Assembly: GCA_027082895.1 (NCBI GenBank)
Contig: JALWTJ010000268.1
Coordinates: 1-5,531, forward strand
DNA: 5,531 bases
Direction: 5' to 3'
Source: Hyphomicrobiales bacterium
Lineage (GTDB): Bacteria; Pseudomonadota; Alphaproteobacteria; Rhizobiales; Devosiaceae
The position numbers were made by a program, and so were the translations under genes. How positions within the stretch are numbered: the stretch's first letter is position 1; each line of letters begins with the position of its first letter. A model generated the notes under the pieces. The model did no database searches and was not told the DNA's origin. It saw only the letters and a list, made by a program, of their open reading frames with translations. Of this stretch, positions 1-5,268 are shown in pieces.

Positions 1-1008
1 ATCGGGGCCGGGGTCATGGGGGGCGATATTGCCGCCTGGTGTGCCTTGCGGGGCATGGGGGTGACCCTGCAGGATCTGGACATGGAGCGGATTGCACCGG
101 CTTTGAAACGGGCGAAATCCCTGTTCCGGAAGCGTCTGAAGAAACCGGTGGCCGTCAATTCGGCGGTGGCACGGCTGGAGGCGGACGTGGCGGGGGACGG
201 GATTGCCCGTGCCGACGTGATCATCGAGGCGGTGGTGGAGAACCTGGAGATCAAGCAGAAGATCTTTGCCGACGTGGAGGCGCGGGCGCGTCCCGATGCG
301 GTGATTGCCACCAATACCTCGTCCATTGAACTGGAGCGGATAGCCGAGAAGCTGAAGGATCCTTCCCGCCTGATCGGGTTGCATTTCTTCAATCCGGTTC
401 CCCAGATGCCGCTGGTGGAAGTGGTGCGCAGCAAGGTCAATTCGGACCGGGCGGTGCAGATGGGATGTTCGTTTGCCTCGGCCATATCCAAGAGCCCGGT
501 GGTGGCCCGCAGCGCACCGGGTTTCCTGGTCAACCGGGTGCTGATGCCCTATTTGCTGGCAGCTGTCGAGCGGGTGGCAAACGGCCAGAGCAAGGAATTG
601 CTGGATGCCGCGGCGGTGGCCTTCGGCATGCCCATGGGGCCGATCGAACTGATGGACGTGGTGGGCCTTGACGTGGGGGCCAGCGTGGCGCGTGAACTGG
701 GGCAGGAAGTGCGGGAGGGCAGTGAATTTGCCCGGCTCATTTCCCAGGGCCATCTGGGGCGCAAGTCCGGCCGCGGCTTCTACCTGTGGACCAAGGGCAA
801 GGTGAAGAAGGGGGAGGTTCCCGAACATGCGGACCTGGCCGGTCTGGGGCGTGAGCTCGTGCAGCCGCTGGTGGATGAGTGCGAGGTCTGCGTCAAGGAA
901 GGGATCGTTGCCAGTGCCGATCTGGCAGATATCGGGGTCATTCTGGGGACCGGGTTTGCCCCGTTCCTTGGCGGCCCGCTTCATGCGCGCAGCCAGGGCA
1001 AAGTTTAG
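1..1008 (+). CDS. fadJ: Fatty-acid oxidation complex alpha subunit, 3-hydroxyacyl-CoA dehydrogenase part (5'-truncated by window edge)
   Basis: The reading frame is open from base 1, giving 335 visible residues; the true start lies upstream, probably with an enoyl-CoA hydratase domain of about 300 residues. The visible part oxidises L-3-hydroxyacyl-CoA to 3-ketoacyl-CoA with NAD+ in the cytoplasm. Seen, in visible numbering: Rossmann motif GAGVMG at 2-7; acidic residue D25 at the end of the second strand, suited to the NAD ribose; NTSS at 105-108; catalytic His128 in HFFNP with Glu140 twelve residues later, the same spacing as the FadB His450/Glu462 dyad; GFLVNR at 174-179 opening the helical dimerisation domain; and GRKSGRGFY at 253-261. 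A shorter second HCDH-like repeat follows and ends only nine residues after FLGGP, earlier than E. coli FadB/FadJ. The fadI gene starts 15 bp downstream, indicating co-transcription. I chose FadJ over FadB because the partner is FadI-like. A stand-alone dehydrogenase is possible since the N-terminus is unseen. Confidence 0.87.
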   Translation: MGAGVMGGDIAAWCALRGMGVTLQDLDMERIAPALKRAKSLFRKRLKKPVAVNSAVARLEADVAGDGIARADVIIEAVVENLEIKQKIFADVEARARPDAVIATNTSSIELERIAEKLKDPSRLIGLHFFNPVPQMPLVEVVRSKVNSDRAVQMGCSFASAISKSPVVARSAPGFLVNRVLMPYLLAAVERVANGQSKELLDAAAVAFGMPMGPIELMDVVGLDVGASVARELGQEVREGSEFARLISQGHLGRKSGRGFYLWTKGKVKKGEVPEHADLAGLGRELVQPLVDECEVCVKEGIVASADLADIGVILGTGFAPFLGGPLHARSQGKV

Positions 1009-1023
1009 ACAGGGGGACGGATC

Positions 1024-2331
1024 ATGGCCAACAACTCAAGCAAGACGGCACAAGGAAGCCTGCGACGGGTAGCAATCGTGGGATCCCGCCGGTTACCCTT
1101 CTGCCGTTCCTATACCGGCTACAGTGATGAAACAAACCTGTCCCTTCTGGCTGGTGCCCTTTCGGGGCTGGCCGATGCCTACGGGTTGCGGGACAAGAAA
1201 ATCGACGAGGTGGCGGCCGGGGCGGTCATCAAGCATTCGCGGGATTTCAATCTGGCCCGGGAGGCGTTGCTGGATGCGGGCTATCGCCCTGATACGCCGG
1301 GAACTACCCTGCAGATCGCCTGCGGGACATCCCTGCAGGCGGCCCTGATGCTGGGGGCCAAGATTGCCAGTGGGGAGATCGAGTGCGGTATTGCTGCGGG
1401 TTCGGACACGATTTCGGATTCGCCAGTTGTGTTCGGGGACAGGTTCGCCAAGCGGCTGGCACGGTTGAGCCGGGCCCGCACCTTCGGGCAGAAGCTGAAG
1501 GCTCTTAAGGGGATCAGCCTTGGTGAAATGAAACCGGTGGCGCCCTCGGTCAACGAGCCGCGTACCGGCCTGTCCATGGGGCAGCATTGCGAACTGATGG
1601 CGCGGGAATGGGAGATTGCGCGGTCGGATCAGGACGCGCTGGCCCTTGCCTCCCACAAGAATGCCAGTGCGGCAATCCGCGAAGGGTTTCATGATGATCT
1701 GGTGGTGCCCTTTGCCGGGGTGCTCAAGGACAACAATGTGCGCGTCGATACCAGCCTTGAAAAGATGGCGGAAATGAAGCCCGTCTTTGACCGGAAATCG
1801 GGGCACGGCACACTGACGGCAGCCAATTCGACCCCCCTGACCGACGGGGCGGCCGCGGTGCTGCTGGCCAGCGAGGAATGGGCTGAAGCCAATGGCTACG
1901 AGGTGCTGGCCTATCTGCGCATGGGGTCGGTGTCGGCCAATGATTTTGCCGGGGGGGACGGGTTGCTGATGGCACCGACCATTGCGGTTTCGGACATGCT
2001 CCGGCGTGCCGATCTGGGTTTTTCGGATATTGACCTGTTTGAAATTCACGAGGCGTTTGCCGCCCAGGTCCTGTGCACGCTCAAGGCATGGGGCGACCGG
2101 AAATATTGCCGGCAGGTGCTGGGGCGCGAAAAGGTGCTGGGCAAGGTTCCTGCCAGCAAGCTCAACATCAAGGGCTCCAGCCTGGCCTACGGGCATCCGT
2201 TCGCGGCCACGGGGGCCCGTATTCTGGGGCATACGGCCAAGCTGTTGAACACGACAAGTTCTCAAAGGGCGCTGATTTCGATCTGTACTGCGGGGGGAAT
2301 GGGAGTGGCCGCGCTGGTGGAACGAACCTGA
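1024..2331 (+). CDS. fadI: 3-ketoacyl-CoA thiolase, FadI type (fatty-acid oxidation complex beta subunit)
   Basis: This 435-residue protein is a degradative thiolase that cleaves 3-ketoacyl-CoA with CoA to acetyl-CoA and a shortened acyl-CoA, the last step of beta-oxidation. Seen: nucleophile Cys100 in ACGTS; FDRKSG and the conserved TAANSTPLTDGAAA block at mid-protein; His342 in HEAFAAQ; His391 in AYGHPFAATGAR; and Cys421 in CTAGGMG, the acid/base cysteine. HEAFA in place of the NEAFA of many thiolases, plus the ARTFGQKLK-like segment after the active site, point to the FadI/mitochondrial HADHB branch rather than FadA or biosynthetic PhaA/AtoB. E. coli FadI is 436 residues, so length agrees. 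The ATG at 1024 is preceded by the Shine-Dalgarno-like AGGGGGA at 1011-1017, and the first beta strand (RRVAIVG) begins near residue 14, as in FadI. It lies 15 bp after fadJ, which supports a two-subunit complex. The complete catalytic set suggests an active enzyme. Confidence 0.93.
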   Translation: MANNSSKTAQGSLRRVAIVGSRRLPFCRSYTGYSDETNLSLLAGALSGLADAYGLRDKKIDEVAAGAVIKHSRDFNLAREALLDAGYRPDTPGTTLQIACGTSLQAALMLGAKIASGEIECGIAAGSDTISDSPVVFGDRFAKRLARLSRARTFGQKLKALKGISLGEMKPVAPSVNEPRTGLSMGQHCELMAREWEIARSDQDALALASHKNASAAIREGFHDDLVVPFAGVLKDNNVRVDTSLEKMAEMKPVFDRKSGHGTLTAANSTPLTDGAAAVLLASEEWAEANGYEVLAYLRMGSVSANDFAGGDGLLMAPTIAVSDMLRRADLGFSDIDLFEIHEAFAAQVLCTLKAWGDRKYCRQVLGREKVLGKVPASKLNIKGSSLAYGHPFAATGARILGHTAKLLNTTSSQRALISICTAGGMGVAALVERT

Positions 2332-2339
2332 ACGAACCT
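2320..2339 (+). repeat. Perfect tandem duplication of a 10-bp unit across the fadI stop codon
   Basis: GAACGAACCT occurs twice back to back (2320-2329 and 2330-2339). The TGA stop of fadI (2329-2331) spans the junction. Removing one copy would leave the same last amino acids and an immediate TAA stop, so the duplication looks neutral for the protein. It is probably a replication-slippage product. Confidence 0.75.
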
Positions 2340-2353
2340 AATGGGAAAGTAGC

Positions 2354-2383
2354 TTGCCAAAACGTCAATCCCATGCCTATTTT
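2354..2383 (+). promoter_or_regulatory. Weak sigma-70-like promoter candidate for oppA
   Basis: TTGCCA (2354-2359) and TATTTT (2378-2383) are separated by 18 bp, a plausible -35/-10 pair about 115 bp upstream of the oppA start. The -10 overlaps a small inverted repeat, TGCCT-N7-AGGCA (2374-2390). No sequence in the 166-bp gap matches the consensus strongly, so this is the best of weak candidates. A promoter is expected here because oppA normally heads its own operon. Confidence 0.28.
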
Positions 2384-2456
2384 GCAGGCAGTCACGCAAT
2401 TGCTCACGCTCTTGTGTGAATGTCGACACCCCGCCGGGCGCACCATTTTGCATGCT

Positions 2457-2472
2457 TGTTCCGGGCGGAACA
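2457..2472. promoter_or_regulatory. 16-bp near-perfect palindrome in the oppA leader (possible operator or mRNA hairpin)
   Basis: TGTTCCGGGCGGAACA is a perfect inverted repeat of 7-bp arms around a GG centre, ending 25 bp before the oppA ATG. As DNA it has the form of a dimer-binding operator. As RNA it could form a 6-bp stem with a GGGC loop just upstream of the ribosome binding site. I cannot assign a regulator. It is not the direct-repeat form of the alphaproteobacterial LexA box (GTTC-N7-GTTC). Confidence 0.45.
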
Positions 2473-2485
2473 CACAATAACCACA
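2469..2485 (+). promoter_or_regulatory. C/A-rich leader element next to the oppA ribosome binding site (possible small-RNA target)
   Basis: Seventeen consecutive bases contain only A and C apart from a single T, directly upstream of and touching the Shine-Dalgarno sequence. C/A-rich leader segments are the known pairing sites of the GU-rich small RNA GcvB on oppA and other transporter mRNAs in enterobacteria. They can also act as translation enhancers. The composition is seen; the small-RNA role is inference, since no sRNA gene is visible here. Confidence 0.3.
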
Positions 2486-2490
2486 GGGAG
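2485..2490 (+). promoter_or_regulatory. Ribosome binding site of oppA
   Basis: AGGGAG lies seven bases before the ATG at 2498. It decides the start: the frame is open further upstream to 2420, but only this ATG has a Shine-Dalgarno sequence and is followed at once by a signal peptide. Confidence 0.8.
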
Positions 2491-2497
2491 AAAAAGT

Positions 2498-4135
2498 ATG
2501 AAATTTTCACCAATCCTGCGTTCATCGGTCATCGTGATGGGCGCTGCCAGCCTGGCACTGATGGGGACGGCGTCCTATGCCGCCATGGTGCCGGCGGGCG
2601 TCAAGCTGGCCGAGGACCAGACCTTCACCTATCGCGATCTGGACGAATCCAGCTCCTTCGATCCCCAGATCGTTGAGGACGTTTCGGGTTCCGATGTGGT
2701 TCGCGACCTGTTCGAGGGGCTGCTGAATCAGGACAAGGACGGCAATCTGGTTCCCGGTGTTGCCAAGAGCTGGGAAGCCTCCGACGATAAGCTGACCTAC
2801 ACCTTCCATCTGCGTGACAATGCCAAATGGTCCAATGGTGATCCCGTCACCGCCGGCGATTTTGTTTATGCCTGGCGCCGTGCGGCGGACCCGGCGACCG
2901 CTTCTCCCTATTCCTGGTACATGGACCTGATGTCCATTAAAGGGGTCAAGGAGGTTCTTGCGGGCGATGCGGACCCCTCCACGCTGGGTGTGGAAGCGCC
3001 GGATGACCTGACCTTCGTTGTTCATCTGACGACGCCCCTGTCCTACTTCCCGCAGATGGTGACGCATGCCACCACCTTCCCCACCCACCAGGCAACGATC
3101 GAGAAATATGGCGATCAGTGGACCCTGCCGGAAAATATCGTTTCCAATGGTGCCTATGTGCTGACCGAGCACATTCCGGGTGAACGTTCGGTGCGTGAAC
3201 GCAACCCCATGTACTGGGATGACGAGCACACGGTGATCACCAAGACCACCTCGGTGATCATCAATGACGACAACGCGGCCCTGACCCGTTATCTGGCCGG
3301 TGAACTGGATCGTACGGAAATCCCGACAGGGCAGTATCCGCGCCTGAAGGAAGAATATCCGGATCAGGCCGTGTCCTTCCCGCGTCTGTGTTCCTACTAT
3401 TACACCTTCAACCTGTCTGACAGTGGTCCGGAGGCCTTCAAGGACGTGCGGGTTCGTCAGGCCCTGTCCTATGCCATCGACCGTTCGGTGATTACCGACA
3501 ACGTGCTGCAGGGCGGCCAGTTCCCGGCCTTTACCTTTACGCCGGGCGCAACGGCCGGTTTCGAGGTGCCGGACGTGCCTTTCGGTCAGATGACCCAGGC
3601 CGAACGTGATGCCAAGGCTGTCGAACTCATGAAGGAAGCCGGTTATGGTCCGGACAACCCGCTCGAGTTCGAAATGCTCTACAACACGTCGGAAGGTCAC
3701 AAGCAGATTGCGACCGTGATGAGCCAGATGTGGAAGCAGAAGCTGGGCGTCAATGCCAAGCTGGCCAATCTGGAATGGAAGGTGTTCCTGGATACTCGCG
3801 GCAATCAGAACTTCGATCTGGCCCGTGGCGCATGGTGTGGCGACTACAACGAAGCTTCCACCTTCCTGGATCTGGTGCAGTCCGATTCCGGCTACAATGA
3901 CGGCAAGTATTCCAACGCGGAAGTCGATGCCCTGTTGCTGGATGCCAAGACCGCCGACGATCCGGCAGCGGATTACACCAAGGTCGAGCAGATCATTGCC
4001 GATGAAATGCCGATCATTCCCATCTATCACTATACCCGCGTGATGATGATGGATCCGCAGTTGCTGCCGTCCTGGCCCGTGAACAACGTGGAGCAGAACT
4101 GGTACAGCAAGGACCTGTACCGGATCGCCAAATAG
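2498..4135 (+). CDS. oppA: Periplasmic oligopeptide-binding protein OppA
   Basis: This 545-residue protein captures oligopeptides in the periplasm and delivers them to the OppBCDF importer. Residues 1-28 form a Sec signal peptide: basic start (K2, R8), hydrophobic core, and likely cleavage after S-Y-A28. The predicted mature protein begins AMVPAGVKLAEDQT, nearly the same as mature E. coli OppA (ADVPAGVTLAEKQT). There is no lipobox cysteine, so it is soluble. Further marks of SBP family 5 are DLFEGLL near 70, PGVAKSWE, DFVYAWRRAADP, NIVSNGAY and DVRVRQALSYAIDR. Cys298 and Cys447 (270 and 419 in the mature form) match the E. coli disulfide C271-C417. Asp449 in WCGDYNE (mature 421) matches Asp419, which binds the peptide amino terminus, indicating an OppA-type site rather than a dipeptide or nickel binder. 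Length agrees with E. coli (543). Glycine codons are mostly ggt/ggc and arginine mostly cgt, unlike its neighbours, suggesting high expression. Upstream in-frame codons (2420-2497) are rejected as coding. Confidence 0.95.
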   Translation: MKFSPILRSSVIVMGAASLALMGTASYAAMVPAGVKLAEDQTFTYRDLDESSSFDPQIVEDVSGSDVVRDLFEGLLNQDKDGNLVPGVAKSWEASDDKLTYTFHLRDNAKWSNGDPVTAGDFVYAWRRAADPATASPYSWYMDLMSIKGVKEVLAGDADPSTLGVEAPDDLTFVVHLTTPLSYFPQMVTHATTFPTHQATIEKYGDQWTLPENIVSNGAYVLTEHIPGERSVRERNPMYWDDEHTVITKTTSVIINDDNAALTRYLAGELDRTEIPTGQYPRLKEEYPDQAVSFPRLCSYYYTFNLSDSGPEAFKDVRVRQALSYAIDRSVITDNVLQGGQFPAFTFTPGATAGFEVPDVPFGQMTQAERDAKAVELMKEAGYGPDNPLEFEMLYNTSEGHKQIATVMSQMWKQKLGVNAKLANLEWKVFLDTRGNQNFDLARGAWCGDYNEASTFLDLVQSDSGYNDGKYSNAEVDALLLDAKTADDPAADYTKVEQIIADEMPIIPIYHYTRVMMMDPQLLPSWPVNNVEQNWYSKDLYRIAK

Positions 4136-4152
4136 TTCCGGTTGTACGAATC

Positions 4153-4179
4153 GAAGCCCCGCGATGTTCGCGGGGCTTC
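4153..4179 (+). terminator. Strong hairpin after oppA (partial terminator or mRNA-stabilising stem)
   Basis: GAAGCCCCGCGA (4153-4164) and its exact reverse complement (4168-4179) flank a TGT loop, a 12-bp perfect GC-rich stem beginning 17 bp after the oppA stop. It is not followed directly by a T run; the nearest, seven T, is 20 bases further on at 4199-4205. That makes it an imperfect intrinsic terminator. A stem-loop between oppA and oppB is the classic way to protect the oppA message and lower expression of the downstream permease genes. Confidence 0.72.
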
Positions 4180-4182
4180 TCA

Positions 4183-4205
4183 GCTGTCTTGCAGCACGTT
4201 TTTTT
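4183..4205 (+). terminator. Weak second stem followed by a T7 tract
   Basis: GCTG (4183-4186) and CAGC (4192-4195) can form a 4-bp stem with a five-base loop, and seven T follow at 4199-4205 after a three-base gap. Alone the stem is too short for efficient termination. Together with the 12-bp hairpin just upstream it may give partial termination. The remainder of the oppA-oppB gap (4206-4335) shows no promoter I can support and no gene. Confidence 0.3.
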
Positions 4206-4324
4206 GCCGAATGTTCCAATCTGATGCGGCGTTTGCCGGGTTGTCGCTTCCTTCCGGTTGCGGATTTGCTCACCGCAGGACAAGCCCGGACCCGGTCTGG
4301 TCAGTTGGAGCGCGCAGGAAAGGC

Positions 4325-4333
4325 GGGGTGATC
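4325..4333 (+). promoter_or_regulatory. Atypical ribosome binding site of oppB
   Basis: The usual GGAGG core is degenerate (GGCGGGG), but GGTGATC at 4327-4333 is complementary to the extended 3' tail of 16S rRNA (GATCACC). That alignment leaves seven bases between the core and the ATG at 4336. It supports this start over any further upstream. The TGATC part also forms an inverted repeat with GATCA just after the start codon. Confidence 0.5.
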
Positions 4334-4335
4334 CC

Positions 4336-5259
4336 ATGATCAATTTCATCATACGGCGTGTGGGCATCGCCATTCCCACCATGCTCATACTGGTGATCTT
4401 TTCCTTTTCCATGATGCATCTGGCGCCCGGAGGGCCGTTTACCTCGGAACGTCCCCTGCCGCCGCAGGTGTTGGCCAATATCCAGGCCAAGTACGGGCTG
4501 GATCAGCCAGTGTGGCTGCAGATGGTGAACTACATCAAGGATGTGGTACTGCATTTCGATTTCGGCCCTTCGTTCCGTTTCAAGGACCGCACGGTCAATG
4601 ACATCATTGCGCAGGGCTTCCCCGTGACTCTGACCTATGGCTGGTGGTCGTTTGTGGTCGCGGTGGCGGTAGGGGTCAGTCTGGGGGCAGCAGCGGCCAT
4701 CTTTCACAACAGCTGGCTGGACTATCTGGCCGTGGGCGTGTCCATCGGGGCGCAGGTGTTGCCCAACTGCGTCATGGCGCCGGTCCTGGTGCTGGTCTTC
4801 ACCCTGTGGCTGGGGTGGCTTCCGGGCGGGGGCTGGCACGGGGGGCAATGGCAATATCTGGTGATGCCGGTGATTGCCCTTTCCACTTCCTACATGGCTT
4901 CCATTGCGCGGATCACTCGTTCCTCGATGCTGGAAGTGCTGAATTCGAATTTCATCCGCACGGCGCGGGCCAAGGGGCTGAGCAAGCCGCGCATCATCAT
5001 CAAGCATGCGCTCAAGCCGACCATGCTGCCGGTCATTTCCTATCTGGGGCCGGCCTTCGTGGGCATGATTACCGGTTCGGTGGTGATCGATGTCTATTTT
5101 TCCACCGGCGGGATCGGGCAGATGTTCGTCAACAGTGCCCTGAGCCGGGATTATTCGGTGATGATGGGGATCACCATCCTCCTGGGGTCGCTGATCATCC
5201 TGTTCAACATGATCGTGGACATTCTTTATGCCTGGATCGACCCCAAGATCCGGCTATAG
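4336..5259 (+). CDS. oppB: Oligopeptide ABC transporter permease OppB
   Basis: This 307-residue inner-membrane protein (E. coli OppB has 306) forms half of the peptide channel with OppC. The N-terminus MINFIIRR and the following LAPGGPFTSER and LPPQVLANIQAKYGL match OppB closely, which fixes the start although the frame is open to 4258. Predicted membrane segments lie near residues 9-30, 99-123, 131-160 (possibly two), 174-191, 231-251 and 277-300. FGPSF and WLPGGGW are family markers in the outward regions. The cytoplasmic EAA loop, the docking site for the ATPases, is at about 208-228 with ARAKGL at 210-215 and KHALKP after it. Near residues 252-261 the usual E...(L)PGIG motif reads D...STGGIG, with the proline replaced by glycine. 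Glycine is mostly encoded by ggg (about 15 of 26), unlike oppA. It lies 200 bp after oppA and 9 bp before oppC. Confidence 0.95.
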   Translation: MINFIIRRVGIAIPTMLILVIFSFSMMHLAPGGPFTSERPLPPQVLANIQAKYGLDQPVWLQMVNYIKDVVLHFDFGPSFRFKDRTVNDIIAQGFPVTLTYGWWSFVVAVAVGVSLGAAAAIFHNSWLDYLAVGVSIGAQVLPNCVMAPVLVLVFTLWLGWLPGGGWHGGQWQYLVMPVIALSTSYMASIARITRSSMLEVLNSNFIRTARAKGLSKPRIIIKHALKPTMLPVISYLGPAFVGMITGSVVIDVYFSTGGIGQMFVNSALSRDYSVMMGITILLGSLIILFNMIVDILYAWIDPKIRL

Positions 5260-5264
5260 GAGGT
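5258..5264 (+). promoter_or_regulatory. Strong ribosome binding site of oppC
   Basis: AGGAGGT overlaps the oppB stop codon (TAG 5257-5259) and lies four bases before the oppC ATG. Near-consensus sequence this close to the upstream stop implies tight translational linkage of oppB and oppC. Confidence 0.8.
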
Positions 5265-5268
5265 TGAT

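Noticed and set aside
1948..1962. G7 run inside fadI as a possible frameshift site
   Set aside because: The frame is intact on both sides and downstream catalytic motifs are in frame, so there is no sign of slippage or a broken gene.
1093..2265. A 390-codon open frame on the minus strand over fadI
   Set aside because: It is antisense to a complete thiolase with all catalytic residues, has low-complexity composition and no recognisable domain.
2415..2430. Possible CRP-like site (TGTGA-N6-ACACC)
   Set aside because: Only the left half matches TGTGA; the right half lacks TCACA, so it is not a credible CRP site.
2420..2497. A 26-codon N-terminal extension of oppA
   Set aside because: It would place extra residues before an obvious signal peptide and read through the palindrome and ribosome binding site; E. 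coli OppA homology begins at the later ATG.
4204..4269. Possible oppB promoter in the oppA-oppB gap
   Set aside because: TTGCCG and TTGTCG occur but no acceptable -10 hexamer lies 16-18 bp after either.
2522..4273. A 583-codon open frame on the minus strand covering all of oppA
   Set aside because: The protein is rich in G, R, H and Q with no recognisable motif and lies opposite a certain gene. Long antisense frames arise when GC-rich codons rarely give stops on the other strand.
4258..4335. A 26-codon N-terminal extension of oppB
   Set aside because: It begins with TTG, has no resemblance to OppB, and the conserved MINFIIRR start at 4336 fits the family length exactly.
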